Shown piece by piece: positions 26,405 to 35,355 of a DNA stretch of 64,000 nucleotides. Within the stretch, counting starts at the first letter, position 1. Every line of letters begins with the position of its first letter. Location: assembly GCF_000430765.1 (NCBI RefSeq), contig NZ_KE387241.1:143617-207616 (forward strand), written 5' to 3'. The stretch is from Peribacillus kribbensis DSM 17871. GTDB lineage: Bacteria > Bacillota > Bacilli > Bacillales > DSM-1321. The position numbers and the translations under genes are program-made. The notes under the pieces were generated by a model. The model made no database searches and had not been told where the DNA came from. It saw only the letters and a list, made by a program, of their open reading frames with translations.

Positions 26405-26866
26405 GTGGGCAATCCAATAGAAAAATTATTGTGGAGCATAGCCCTCCCAGGCTTTGGACAGCTGCTAAATAGAAAATATGTAAAAGGTCTTCTCTTTGTT
26501 TTCCTGGAATTCCTGATTAATGGGCAATCCCATTTTAATCAAGTCATTTTCCTTAGCTTTCACGGAGACATCTCTCATGCAATCCTTCAGACGAATTACC
26601 ACTGGCTGCTTTTTTATCCCTGTCTATATTTCTTTGCCATGTGGGATGCCTGGAAGGACGCTGGAGGCGGGAGGGGCCGGTATTCTTTTCTTCCCTTTGT
26701 CAGTTGTGCGTATATGGTAACCGTCGGAACGATATACTCCCCGCGTTTTACGCTATTCGGCCTTCTTCTCGGTCCCATCTGGCTTCCTATTTTAAGCGTC
26801 ATCCCTGGAGTATTGATCGGCCTTGCAATAAAATGGGGGATGGATAAAGCAGCGAGGCAGCTTTGA
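26405..26866 (+). CDS. Integral membrane protein, unknown
   Basis: 153 residues. The start is a GTG with GGGGA upstream, 3 nt after the DUF3231 stop. IALPGFGQLLNRKYVKGLLFVFLEFLI at the N-terminus resembles small TM2-like proteins; two or three further helices follow (WLLFYPCLYFFAMWDAW, LPILSVIPGVLIGLAI). The function is unknown, but it is likely co-translated with DUF3231. Confidence 0.75.
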   Translation: MGNPIEKLLWSIALPGFGQLLNRKYVKGLLFVFLEFLINGQSHFNQVIFLSFHGDISHAILQTNYHWLLFYPCLYFFAMWDAWKDAGGGRGRYSFLPFVSCAYMVTVGTIYSPRFTLFGLLLGPIWLPILSVIPGVLIGLAIKWGMDKAARQL

Positions 26867-26986
26867 CTGCCTCCCCACAGTTTCCAGTCGATACTCAGAA
26901 TCAACTCATTAGGACATAAGCAGCCATATAGTATACTATTCTTTTAAAGGAATATTTTACTAGATTAATAGAATGGGAGCTGCTGT

Positions 26987-27594
26987 ATGAAAACGAGGAA
27001 TTTACTTTTGATCGCGGCTTATCTGGGAGTCTTAATCTGGTCAGCCATTCATCCGGAAGACCGTTTTACTTGGTGGCTCGAGGTCACACCCGGTTAATCG
27101 GAATATTGGACCTTGCGGCTATCTATGGCAGATTTAAATTTACGGGGCTTTCCTATGTTCTTATATTGATTCATTGCTGCATTTTATTTATTGGGGGGCA
27201 TTATACATACGCTGAAATGCCTTTGTTTAACTGGCTGAAAGACATCCTGGATTTGGAACGGAATTATTATGATCGGCTCGGGCACTTCGCCCAAGGATTT
27301 ATCCCAGCCATCATTGTTAGAGAGGTGCTTTGGAGAAAATCCCCCCTCCATAGACGCCCGTGGCTGCCGTTCATTGTGATTAGCATCTGCCTGGCTATAA
27401 GCGCTTCTTATGAGCTGGTCGAATTCTTTGTTGCCCTTGCCACAGGAACAGCTGCAGAAGCCTTTCTCGGCACCCAGGGGGATGTATGGGATACTCAGTG
27501 GGATATGCTCCTGGCACTTATTGGAGCCTTCACCTCTTATATTACCCTGCACAGCTTCCATGAGCGCCAGATGGAGAAGCTGGCTAGATTATAA
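26987..27594 (+). pseudogene. DUF2238 (YjdF-like) membrane protein, frameshifted
   Basis: An ATG at 26987 with GGGAGCTG upstream opens MKTRNLLLIAAYLGVLIWSA...WWLEVTPG and stops at TAA (27095-27097). The expected continuation, LIGIL(D)LAAIYGRFKFTGLSYVLILIHCCILFIGGHYTYAEMP, is in the next frame. It runs to 27594 with the DUF2238 core (LERNYYDRLGHFAQGF, SASYELVEFF, QGDVWDTQWDM). One base missing near 27092-27096 (CCCGGTTAAT, probably once CCCGGGTTAAT) explains it. Repaired length is about 203 residues, normal for the family. The second frame has no ribosome binding site. It is either a real loss or a sequencing error. Confidence 0.85.
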
Positions 27595-27763
27595 ACCCCC
27601 GCCTAAAGCCGGGCTTTCCTATGTATGATCTGATATCAGAACCTCTGCTTATATGCCTCTTCGCCGCCATCCAATATCCAATTCATTAGCCTGCAGGATC
27701 ATCCAGCGTAAAATACTCTAAACCATCCTTCCTTTCAGGTACTAGTTAACCCAGTTTCTTGAG

Positions 27764-28606
27764 TCAAAGTATGGACCGGACATTTTCAGGCTCTACTGGT
27801 TGCATCTTTTTTCTTCCTATATAAAGCAAATGAGAGGAAATTCCGAGAATGGAGGGATCGGCAGCTTGTTCTTTAATAAATTGAATAACTTTTTCGGCCT
27901 CTCCCTTGTTTCTCCAATAATCCCAATGCTCCGGGGTTAAGATCGTGCCCGCATTTGAACCTAGAAGCGAAAGGGCTTCAAAACCATGGGCATCCATAAA
28001 TGGCTTGATTTCATCTATATTGAAGTAATAGGCTCCTGTGAACCGCCCGTCATCCTGATGGTTAAAGCAGCCGGTACTCATAAACTCATTAATCTGATCC
28101 ATGGAATTGTTCGGCTTCCAATTTTCAGGATGCAAAAGGGATGTCAAAGCATGGCGGATTCTCGGCATAAAGGCCACAAAAACGATTCCACTTTCTTTTG
28201 TGACCCTGTGCAATTCCTGAACGGCATGTTCACGATCCATCTCATCCTGCAGATGATACATCGGTCCCAGCATCAAAGAAGCATCAAATTGTTCATCCTT
28301 AAGCATGTGAAGGTCTCTTGCATCAGCGGTATAGAAACCTTCAAACTGCCCGGTGAGCTGAAGCTCCCCTGCTTTTCGTTCAGCTATTTCAACCAGCCTT
28401 GGAGTCAAGTCTGTCAGCGTCACCTTATAACCTTCTTCCGCAATCTTCATAGAATACTTGCCGGGTCCGGCACCGTTATCCAAAACTCTCCCCTTTTCCG
28501 GAAGATGCTTTTTGATATAATGCCAGTTCACCTGAAATTCAACCGGCTCCCGATCAAGCCTTCCCCATTCATCATACTGATTATAGTAGCTGATTACCTT
28601 GCTCAA
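27764..28606 (-). CDS. Class I SAM-dependent methyltransferase
   Basis: 280 residues. Motif I is RVLDNGAGPGKYSMKIA (about 40-56), motif II VTLTDLTPRLVEIAE, and motif IV FDASLMLGPMYHLQ, which is typical of UbiE/Coq5-like enzymes in Bacilli. The C-terminal part is a substrate lobe of unknown specificity. The TTG start at 28606 follows GAGGGGGAT. It is a single gene. Confidence 0.85.
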   Translation of the reverse strand: MSKVISYYNQYDEWGRLDREPVEFQVNWHYIKKHLPEKGRVLDNGAGPGKYSMKIAEEGYKVTLTDLTPRLVEIAERKAGELQLTGQFEGFYTADARDLHMLKDEQFDASLMLGPMYHLQDEMDREHAVQELHRVTKESGIVFVAFMPRIRHALTSLLHPENWKPNNSMDQINEFMSTGCFNHQDDGRFTGAYYFNIDEIKPFMDAHGFEALSLLGSNAGTILTPEHWDYWRNKGEAEKVIQFIKEQAADPSILGISSHLLYIGRKKMQPVEPENVRSIL

Positions 28607-28745
28607 ATGGGATCCCCCTCAGTTCTTCTTTTCACTTATCATATCTTCCATATATTTCATATTCAATCTTTTTTTGAAAAAGCTAAGGTTTTGAAACATG
28701 CAGTAAAGGGGAAAACGATATAATTAATGTAAAAGAGGTGAACCC

Positions 28746-29030
28746 ATGGCCAAAAAAAGAAGAATTGGGATATATAATAGAAATAAGAAGGATAACTGGT
28801 TTGTAACAGGAATGATTGTCGGCGGGATTATCGGAGCTGCCCTTACCCTGCTGGATAAAAACACAAGAAAGCAAACCCTTACATTATTGTCAGAAACAAA
28901 GGATCATCCTTCAAACGTAAAGGAAAAGCTGAACGAAAAAATCGTATCTGCTACAGATACAGTCGAAAAAAACATCCAAGAAGCTGCTGACATCTATGAT
29001 CATGCAAGCAGCCAGCGCTTTGAGTTTTGA
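28746..29030 (+). CDS. YtxH-like small membrane protein
   Basis: 94 residues. A basic N-terminus is followed by one glycine-rich helix (WFVTGMIVGGIIGAALTLL) and an amphipathic, charged tail (KEKLNEKIVSATDTVEKNIQEAADIYDHA). This matches YtxH/general-stress-type proteins. AGAGGTG precedes the ATG. A terminator follows directly. Confidence 0.75.
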   Translation: MAKKRRIGIYNRNKKDNWFVTGMIVGGIIGAALTLLDKNTRKQTLTLLSETKDHPSNVKEKLNEKIVSATDTVEKNIQEAADIYDHASSQRFEF

Positions 29031-29036
29031 AAAAGT

Positions 29037-29104
29037 AAAAGAGCAGACCCTGGCCAGCACCCTTTTAAGTCCTTAGTGCTGTCCAAGTCTCTGCTCTTTT
29101 TTAT
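29037..29104 (+). terminator. Terminator of the YtxH-like gene
   Basis: AAAGAGCAGA...TCTGCTCTTTTTT with an additional inner CCAGCAC/GTGCTG pair. Confidence 0.8.
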
Positions 29105-29173
29105 TTTTTCTTCAAAAAAGCCTGGCCGGGTTAAGCAAATCCGCGATGAACCGAGAATCGTATTCCATGTTCT

Positions 29174-30484
29174 TTATTTCTTCAGACGAGGGCCATTCCT
29201 GTAGGAAGAATCCTCTTTTATCAGGCTTAAGAAACGGAACAGCTCGAGTGACACGATTGCACCACTGAGCCATACTCCGCCAAAAACATAACCGGCCATC
29301 ACTTCACTCGGTGTGAGGCGGGAAAGGTACACGGAGCTTACCGCATAGGCAGCCAGCAGGAATGCGGCCAGAAGAACCATTCCGCCGTTTAAAATATATT
29401 TAGAGCTGTGGCGGATCAGCGAGATAAGCAGGAGTCCGTATACTGTTAACACAAGCATGGCCCTGGCGCTTGGGAAATCCTTGCTTATCAGGTCGCCCAT
29501 CAGCGTATGGAACACCCAGTGTATTCCATAGGATAATAGGTACGAACCAAGCCATGCCACGACATAAAAAGTACATTCAAGGCGTATGTTCTGGCGGTTG
29601 AGGAAGATTACAGCAAATGTAATGAGTGCCAGCATGCCCAGTACAATCCATGACCCAATTCCGTATAAAGCATTCATGATTCCTGCCCAGCTGCCATTAA
29701 AAAGAGTGAACACAATAGTATCGAATACTTTATTAAACGGGCTCACATCATTGCTGATGAAATCCTGGATAAAGGCAACCATCAATATGACGGCTGCAAC
29801 AAATAACAGCAGGCAGAATAAGATGAGAAGCTTAATTTTAAGAAAGCTTCTAAAACGAAAGATGACCGATTCAAAAATCAGAAATAATCCTTCCTTGAGA
29901 AATGTCCGGTTGGAGCGGATGACGATATAAAGAATTCCGGCGATTCCAAGGAGTACACTTCCCAGCACCAGCCATTTTTTGATTTCTCCCTCAAATTGAT
30001 CCCATTTTGGGCCCATAATGTCTCCGAGCCAGATAAAGGCCCCTGTCCATAGGGTAACACCAATATAGGCAAATATGGAAAAGGAGCGGAACGGGAGCTT
30101 GATCACTCCTGAGATAATGCTGGCTATATGCCTTACACCAGGAATAAAAAAAGAAACAAGAAGGAGTACTTTTCCATACTTCGTATACCAAGCTGACATC
30201 CTGTCCATTTTTTCCGGACCCATGTGAATGAAATGCCCGTATTTTCGGAAGAATGGAACACCTAGCTTCTTCCCCAGCCAATAGGAAATGCTTACTCCGA
30301 GCATTCCCCCGAGCGCAGCAGATGCGACGGATAGAACCAGATTCATCTGCCCCTGATAGCAGAGGACCCCCACATAGCTCATCAGTGCTTCGTTTGGTAT
30401 GGGAACAATAATCAATTCGAGCATGAGAGATAGAAACAGAACAATATATCCATAATGATTCAATAACTGTATAACATCGGGCAT
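29174..30484 (-). CDS. DedA-family protein fused to a degenerate PAP2 domain
   Basis: 436 residues. The N-terminal DedA domain (about 1-195; PIPNEALMSYVG, SISYWLGKKLGVPFFRKYGHFI, FFIPGVRHIASIISGV) belongs to a family linked to lipid scrambling and proton homeostasis. The C-terminal half (about 215-425) has the six-helix layout of PAP2 phosphatases, but the catalytic blocks are gone: the PSGH motif reads PSARAM, and the SRxxxxxH block reads SRLTPSEVMAG. It is therefore probably not a phosphatase. The ATG at 30484 has AGGAGG inside a hairpin (30488-30515). It is a single gene. Confidence 0.85.
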   Translation of the reverse strand: MPDVIQLLNHYGYIVLFLSLMLELIIVPIPNEALMSYVGVLCYQGQMNLVLSVASAALGGMLGVSISYWLGKKLGVPFFRKYGHFIHMGPEKMDRMSAWYTKYGKVLLLVSFFIPGVRHIASIISGVIKLPFRSFSIFAYIGVTLWTGAFIWLGDIMGPKWDQFEGEIKKWLVLGSVLLGIAGILYIVIRSNRTFLKEGLFLIFESVIFRFRSFLKIKLLILFCLLLFVAAVILMVAFIQDFISNDVSPFNKVFDTIVFTLFNGSWAGIMNALYGIGSWIVLGMLALITFAVIFLNRQNIRLECTFYVVAWLGSYLLSYGIHWVFHTLMGDLISKDFPSARAMLVLTVYGLLLISLIRHSSKYILNGGMVLLAAFLLAAYAVSSVYLSRLTPSEVMAGYVFGGVWLSGAIVSLELFRFLSLIKEDSSYRNGPRLKK

Positions 30485-30487
30485 ACG

Positions 30488-30515
30488 AACACCTCCTGAC
30501 TTAAAACCAGGTGTT
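30488..30515 (-). promoter_or_regulatory. Hairpin covering the DedA-PAP2 ribosome binding site
   Basis: On the minus strand, AACACCT (30515-30509) pairs with AGGTGTT (30494-30488), and AGGAGG straddles the loop-stem boundary just before the ATG. The stem would hide part of the ribosome binding site. Confidence 0.5.
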
Positions 30516-30548
30516 TTTTATAAGTTTTCCTTTAATAGCAGAAATTCA

Positions 30549-30572
30549 AACTTCACGAAAAGGTGAAGTTGT
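30549..30572. other. 8-bp inverted repeat
   Basis: AACTTCAC-GAAAAG-GTGAAGTT lies between two divergent genes (DedA-PAP2 and DUF2164) with no T-tract. It may be an operator; nothing identifies a binder. Confidence 0.4.
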
Positions 30573-30734
30573 TCACACAGTATATCACCCCAGGCTGAAT
30601 CTCTTATGAAATTTCTATTAAAATCCCATTAAACGGAATGCTTGTACATAAAATTCCGGCAAAAAACAGCCTGTCTTTTTTAGAAATTCGGCTGTATAGT
30701 TACAGGTACCCTACCAGGAAAAGGAGATAAATAT

Positions 30735-30980
30735 ATGTATATCAAGCTTACCAAAGAACAGCAGCAGATGATGATTTCGGACATCCAATATTTCTTCGCA
30801 CAGGACCGGGATGAGGAACTGACGGAATTCGCGGCAGAACGAGTACTGGACTTTGTAAAGGAGTCACTTGCGCCCCACTTCTACAATGCAGCTCTGAAGG
30901 ATGTAAAATTCGTAGTGGAGCAGCAATTCACTTCCCTTGAGGAGGAAATCATGACCCTGGAGCGGCCGATAAAAAAATAG
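30735..30980 (+). CDS. DUF2164 family protein
   Basis: 81 residues, matching the DUF2164 pattern: LTKEQQQMMISDIQYFFAQDRDEELTEFAAERVLDFV, then LAPHFYNAALKDVKFVVEQQF. Function is unknown, soluble and helical. AAAGGAGAT precedes the ATG. The convergent tyrZ gene ends just beyond. Confidence 0.85.
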   Translation: MYIKLTKEQQQMMISDIQYFFAQDRDEELTEFAAERVLDFVKESLAPHFYNAALKDVKFVVEQQFTSLEEEIMTLERPIKK

Positions 30981-30992
30981 GCCCGCTCTTAA

Positions 30993-31015
30993 GGAGTGAA
31001 TCCTGCATTCACTCC
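30993..31015. terminator. Hairpin between DUF2164 and tyrZ
   Basis: GGAGTGAAT-CCTGC-ATTCACTCC overlaps the tyrZ stop codon. It can act on both convergent transcripts but has weak T-tracts. Confidence 0.55.
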
Positions 31016-32259
31016 TGCCCCTTTATTCTGACATACTTCCTCTTTCCAACTTGGACAATATGTTCACCCTTTAGATGCAGGACCAGGAATGGATCGAGCA
31101 CCTTTTCTCCATTCACTCGTACCCCGCCATTTTGTATCATTTTCCTCGCCTCTGTTTTGGATTGCTGTAGTCCTGAGGCAAGAAGCAGCTCAATAATACC
31201 GGTTTCTGGATCCCCGTCCCAGTTCAGCTCGGGAATGTCCCCGGGTATGTCACCTTTTTGAAAGACAGCTTTGAACTCTGCCTCTGCCTGCTGTGCTTCC
31301 AGTTCCCCATGAAAAATTCGTACAATGGTCCTTGCCAGAAGCATCTTGGCATCCCGCGGATGAAAACTTCCATCCTCCAAGCCTTTTTTAACCCCAGTCT
31401 TCTTTTCTAAAGGAAGATCTGTCACCAACTCCATGTATTTGGCAATAAGCTCGTCAGGAATAGACATGGTTTTTCCGTACATATCTGTCCTGTTCTCGTC
31501 CACTCCAATGTAGTTATTCTTAGATTTAGACATTTTTTCAACGCCATCCAGCCCTTCGATCAACGGAAGCAGAATCACCACCTGCTTCTCTTTACCAAAG
31601 TGCTCCTGCAGATGCCTTCCCATTAGTACGTTAAAATGCTGGTCCGTCCCTCCCAGTTCAACATCACTCTCCAGCTCAACCGAATCATAGCCTTGCATTA
31701 ACGGGTAGAAGAATTCATGCAGGGAAATTGGTTTACCAGCTGCAAGCCTTTCGGAGAAATCATTCCTTTCGAGCAGCCGGGCAACTGTGATGCTTGAAGA
31801 AAGCTGAATGATTTCCTCGAGATTCAGACTGCTCAGCCATTTCGAATTATAATGCAGCTCTGCCTTCTCCATATCCAGTACTTTGCCGAACTGTTCAAAG
31901 TATGTTTTGGCATTCTGTTTTACTTCATCATTGGTAAGCTGTTTTCTGACCGATGATTTCCCGGTCGGATCCCCTATTTTCCCCGTGAAATCGCCGATGA
32001 TCAGCTGAATCACATGCCCGTTTTCCTGGAACTGCTTCAGCTTGTTCAGCACCACCGTATGCCCAAGATGGATGTCAGGAGCGGAAGGATCAAGGCCCAG
32101 CTTAATTTTCAACGGTTCATTCCTTAGCAGGGATCTCGCAATCTTATTTTTTAATTCAAGTCCAGGAAGGACTTCATTTGCTCCATTGCTGTAGATGGCA
32201 AACTGCCTTTCCATTTCCGTAAGCTGTTCGTCGGTCAGCTGTTTGATAAAGTCTTCCAC
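31009..32259 (-). CDS. tyrZ: Tyrosyl-tRNA synthetase (TyrZ type)
   Basis: 416 residues. It charges tRNA-Tyr with tyrosine. The class I signature is [19 protein letters not shown] (HIGH variant HLGH) and [11 protein letters not shown] (KMSKS). The IHLGH form and length fit the TyrZ subgroup rather than B. subtilis TyrS. The C-terminal S4 RNA-binding domain (about 350-412) has [19 protein letters not shown]. The start is GTG at 32259 after AAGGGGG. A T-box leader with a Tyr specifier controls it. Confidence 0.95.
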   Translation of the reverse strand: MEDFIKQLTDEQLTEMERQFAIYSNGANEVLPGLELKNKIARSLLRNEPLKIKLGLDPSAPDIHLGHTVVLNKLKQFQENGHVIQLIIGDFTGKIGDPTGKSSVRKQLTNDEVKQNAKTYFEQFGKVLDMEKAELHYNSKWLSSLNLEEIIQLSSSITVARLLERNDFSERLAAGKPISLHEFFYPLMQGYDSVELESDVELGGTDQHFNVLMGRHLQEHFGKEKQVVILLPLIEGLDGVEKMSKSKNNYIGVDENRTDMYGKTMSIPDELIAKYMELVTDLPLEKKTGVKKGLEDGSFHPRDAKMLLARTIVRIFHGELEAQQAEAEFKAVFQKGDIPGDIPELNWDGDPETGIIELLLASGLQQSKTEARKMIQNGGVRVNGEKVLDPFLVLHLKGEHIVQVGKRKYVRIKGQE

Positions 32260-32292
32260 GATGTTTCCCCCTTAAAGTTTCATAGATAAATA

Positions 32293-32525
32293 AAAAAACC
32301 ACGCCCCTAAATAAGGGACGTGGTTAACGCGGTACCACCCTTGTTGAAGATTTCTCTTCCGCTTGCTTCGAATAACGGCCGGCCGTTTTTTGCTACTAAA
32401 AAGTTCACAAAAAAGGTTCAAGGAGGTAATTCACTCTTATCTTTGTACTGATTCCCACCAGCCATCAGCTCTCTGTTACAGGGAGATAAGGAGCTACTCA
32501 TTCCTGTCATCACCTTCTATTTAAT
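32293..32525 (-). ncRNA. T-box leader (tyrosine) of tyrZ
   Basis: On the minus strand: an AGTA motif after GAATG; stem I with GAGAGCTGATGGCTGGTGG; a specifier region GGAATCAGTACAAAG where TAC is the tyrosine codon; the T-box core AGGGTGGTACCGCG (32342-32329), which pairs with the tRNA acceptor end; and the terminator ACCACGTCCCTTATTTAGGG followed by CGTGGTTTTTTT (32326-32293). Uncharged tRNA-Tyr should favour antitermination. Confidence 0.93.
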
Positions 32526-32606
32526 TTTAAAATTGTTCTCATTTTACTCCTGGAACAAAGAATAATCAATAGAATTTTGTGAAAATTCCCAAATCATCTT
32601 TCTTCT

Positions 32607-32753
32607 CTATTTCTTTAGCAGGGAATCAAGTTTTTCCTCGATCCGCTCAAGCCGAGCGGCCTTTTTCCTTCTGGAATTCCAAAAAGCTGCAATTGCTACG
32701 ACAACCACGACTGGAACACCCATCATGACTAATCGAAAGATTAAGTCCCCCAA
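32607..32753 (-). CDS. Small single-pass membrane protein, 48 residues
   Basis: The TTG start at 32753 has AAAGGA 10 nt upstream, and the stop of the preceding acetyltransferase gene lies 14 nt before. One hydrophobic helix (RLVMMGVPVVVVAIAAFW) is followed by a basic, amphipathic tail (NSRRKKAARLERIEEKLDSL). The layout is common among small Bacillus membrane proteins. I do not recognise a function, but the spacing implies co-transcription with the CAT-like gene. Confidence 0.6.
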   Translation of the reverse strand: MGDLIFRLVMMGVPVVVVVAIAAFWNSRRKKAARLERIEEKLDSLLKK

Positions 32754-32767
32754 ACTATAGCAATCCT

Positions 32768-33397
32768 TTATAAGTCGATAACATTCAACTTCTCCTGCAT
32801 GCTCTGAAAGAATTGTCCCACATGCAGCCCATCTACCAAAGCGTGATGAGCCTGAACAGAAAAGGGCATTTGCAGCTTTTCATTTTCTTGAAAAAACTTT
32901 CCCCAGGCAAATCTGGGAATGCTGTCCGCCGGGCTCAAATGGATGGGATGAGTAATCGCAGTGTAAGATACCCAGGGGATGCAGGTTGTAAAAATCACTT
33001 CATCCTTCCCCTGCTGATCATCAAGCTCCACACTGCCCTGGATCTGCTCCAGCCTGTCTGATACATGCTCAAGAAAATGTGAAAGATTCTCATAATATTC
33101 GGCTGTACAGAACGAAAATAAATCATCAGAAGCTGGGGCTGTAAAGGATACATCAATTCTTTCATGCTCCAAGACTCCACCCTCCCGTATGCGGAAACGG
33201 AATTCCCTGATTTCATTCGCGGTTTTGGTCACCAGGTACAAAAAAACCTGAAAAAAGGACACATTTTTCCTCTTACACATCCCGTAGAGCCGTGTAACAT
33301 CCAGGTTTGCTGTAATGTTCAGATGGGGAGAATCCATTTTATTAAAAAATTCAAAATGCCTTCTTCTCGGCCATGTTTCCATGTTTATATATTTCAC
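32768..33397 (-). CDS. Chloramphenicol acetyltransferase-fold enzyme
   Basis: 209 residues. The catalytic motif QAHHALVDGLHVGQFFQSMQ corresponds to the HHxxxDG block of type A CATs. MKYINMETWPRRRHFEFFNKMDSPHLNITANLDVT is the family N-terminus. FSFCTAEYYENLSHFLEHV replaces the typical F-T-W pattern of acetyl-CoA-binding resistance enzymes. It may acetylate chloramphenicol or another substrate; chromosomal members often have unknown targets. The GTG start at 33397 has GGGCTGAGG close upstream. A 48-residue membrane protein follows in the same operon. Confidence 0.8.
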   Translation of the reverse strand: MKYINMETWPRRRHFEFFNKMDSPHLNITANLDVTRLYGMCKRKNVSFFQVFLYLVTKTANEIREFRFRIREGGVLEHERIDVSFTAPASDDLFSFCTAEYYENLSHFLEHVSDRLEQIQGSVELDDQQGKDEVIFTTCIPWVSYTAITHPIHLSPADSIPRFAWGKFFQENEKLQMPFSVQAHHALVDGLHVGQFFQSMQEKLNVIDL

Positions 33398-33639
33398 CCT
33401 CAGCCCTGCCTTTCCTGTTGTTATCCTAATTGTACAATTTCTTCCAATTTTCGTAAATACAGGGTATTCCCCTTCTCCCTTCTTCTTATAGGTTCATTCT
33501 ATTTTTTAAAGGGAAACCAAATTAGGAGGTGGTGAAACATTTCCAAGCAAAGCATTTGAGAAAAAGAAAGAAAATATTTGGAACTTTTTACCTGTTCGTC
33601 CGTATGTATGAGTAAACTAAACAGAAAGGCGGCATTTAA

Positions 33640-33957
33640 ATGAAAAAACTCCTGCTTTGCCTTTGTACAGCGGTCATTATTGTGGTTATTAATTATCTCG
33701 CTACTCTGCTGGGCCTAAAATTTATTGATGCCTCATTTTTCAGCGGGCTGTTGTCTGCCATTATTATCTATTTCTTTACATCGTCAGGCGGCTTTACTTC
33801 CAATCAAGTCCGCCTGCAGGTCCAGGCCCAGACTGGCATGAAGATGGATGAGGAGAAAACAGCTTTTAATCCATCCTTTGCCTTCTACACTGCAGTTGCC
33901 TATATGATTATTTCTTTCATCGCGACCTTTATTTACTATAAAGATTACTTTATTTAA
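33640..33957 (+). CDS. Small membrane protein
   Basis: 105 residues. There are three hydrophobic helices: about 2-24 (LLLCLCTAVIIVVINYLATLLGL), 32-48 (FFSGLLSAIIIYFFTSS) and 80-101. A polar loop (SNQVRLQVQAQTGMKMDEEK) lies between the second and third. It loosely resembles DUF3899 proteins. AAAGGCGG precedes the ATG. Function is unknown. Confidence 0.7.
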   Translation: MKKLLLCLCTAVIIVVINYLATLLGLKFIDASFFSGLLSAIIIYFFTSSGGFTSNQVRLQVQAQTGMKMDEEKTAFNPSFAFYTAVAYMIISFIATFIYYKDYFI

Positions 33958-33979
33958 TGATGAGTCACGGCATATAAAA

Positions 33980-34000
33980 GGCAGGACCTTATGCCCTGCC
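33980..34000. terminator. Hairpin between convergent genes
   Basis: GGCAGG-ACCTTATGC-CCTGCC lies 10 nt before the ktr gene stop. It has no clear T-tract, so it is a weak terminator at best. Confidence 0.4.
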
Positions 34001-34008
34001 TGCTCACA

Positions 34009-35355
34009 TTACCCAATCATAATATTCCCTTTTGGATATCCAATCTTATCATTATTGCCTTTCCTTCTCATGGTGACTGCATAAGCCAGGGTCAATGGAC
34101 CAAGACGGCCCGCAAACATGGTGAAGATTATGATAACCCGGCCGATATGGCTTAATTCCGGTGTCAGCCCCATTGACAGCCCGACAGTACCAAATGCGGA
34201 AGTCGCTTCAAAAAGGTACATGATGAAATTATGGTGTTCCCCTTCTGTAATGGTCAAGAGCATAGTTACAATCATAACCAAAAATATACCGATCATCGCC
34301 ACAGTCAGAGCTTTGAAGATGATTTCCATTACAATTTTGCGGCGGAACATGACTACATCTTCTCTTCCTTTAATCTGGGACCACACTGCCGCCGAGAGCA
34401 CAGCAAGAGTGGTGATTTTAATCCCGCCTGCGGTCGATCCAGGGCCGGCCCCCACATACATAAGAAAGATGATTAAAAAAAGAGTTGGTTGTGTTAAATC
34501 GCCAATTGGAAGTGTGTTTGCGCCTGCCGTTCTAGGTGTAACTGCCTGGAATAGTGATCCCAGCACCTTCCCGCCAAAAGATAAAGGCTCCAATGTTTTT
34601 ATATTATGATATTCAAGGATAAAAATCAGGATAGTGGCGCCAAAGGTTAAAATAAGAGTAGTGGTAAGAACTACTTTCGTATGCATAGAAATCCTATGTA
34701 TTTCCTTGAACTCATATAATTCGTTCATGACAATAAAGCCGATTCCGCCCAATGTTATCAGGACGCAGACGGTCAACACGACTGCCGGGTCATCAACAAA
34801 CGGAGTCAGGCTCCGGAATTCTCCATTTAAATCAAATCCGGCATTATTAAAATTGGAGATAGAATGAAAGATTCCCCAGTAGATTGCTTTTCCAACCGGC
34901 ATATCTAGTGAAAAACGGGCAGCAAGGATAACGGCTCCGGCCATTTCGATGACAGCTGTAAATATTAAAACTCTCCTAACCAGGCGGACGATCCCCGCAA
35001 GAGATATATTATTCAATGCCTCCTGAAGCACCAAACGGTCACGAAGTGAGATCCGCTTTCCCAAGATGAATGCCAGCAGCGTGGCAAAGGACATGAATCC
35101 TAAACCGCCGATCTGGATTAAAAAAAGAATGACAAGTTCTCCAAAGGTGCTGAAGGTATCCGCTGTATCCACCACTACAAGGCCCGTCACACAGGCCGCA
35201 GAGGTGGAAGTAAATAAGGCGTTTAAAAAGGTAAGTCCCCTTCCATCCTCTGTTGCAAGTGGAAGCATGAGCAGGCATGCCCCTATCAGAATCAATGCGG
35301 CAAAGCCCAAGACGAGAATTTTTGGGGGGTCAAAAAAATTTCTAATTCTGTTCAT
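34009..35355 (-). CDS. Ktr/Trk-type potassium uptake subunit (KtrB/KtrD)
   Basis: 448 residues, family length. Four M-P-M units surround pore loops containing TSTSAACVTGL, SNFNNAGFDLNGE, AVTPRTAGANTL and TSAFGTVGLSMG; the glycines are the K+ selectivity filter. It forms the membrane pore of the Na+-dependent Ktr system and needs a cytoplasmic KtrA/KtrC ring, not encoded here. Absence of an adjacent ktrA fits the orphan KtrD arrangement. The ATG at 35355 follows CAGGAGAT; the longer open frame upstream has no site. No ydaO-type c-di-AMP riboswitch is visible in the leader. Confidence 0.9.
   Translation of the reverse strand: MNRIRNFFDPPKILVLGFAALILIGACLLMLPLATEDGRGLTFLNALFTSTSAACVTGLVVVDTADTFSTFGELVILFLIQIGGLGFMSFATLLAFILGKRISLRDRLVLQEALNNISLAGIVRLVRRVLIFTAVIEMAGAVILAARFSLDMPVGKAIYWGIFHSISNFNNAGFDLNGEFRSLTPFVDDPAVVLTVCVLITLGGIGFIVMNELYEFKEIHRISMHTKVVLTTTLILTFGATILIFILEYHNIKTLEPLSFGGKVLGSLFQAVTPRTAGANTLPIGDLTQPTLFLIIFLMYVGAGPGSTAGGIKITTLAVLSAAVWSQIKGREDVVMFRRKIVMEIIFKALTVAMIGIFLVMIVTMLLTITEGEHHNFIMYLFEATSAFGTVGLSMGLTPELSHIGRVIIIFTMFAGRLGPLTLAYAVTMRRKGNNDKIGYPKGNIMIG

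Noticed and set aside
32768-33397. Acquired chloramphenicol-resistance gene on a mobile element
   Set aside because: No transposase, integrase or composition change nearby; the gene looks like a resident chromosomal CAT-fold enzyme.
33531-33612. AGGAGGTG followed by short frames upstream of the small membrane protein at 33640
   Set aside because: The GTG is too close to the ribosome binding site, and the protein-like frame (FPSKAFEKKKENIWNFLPVR) has no start codon.
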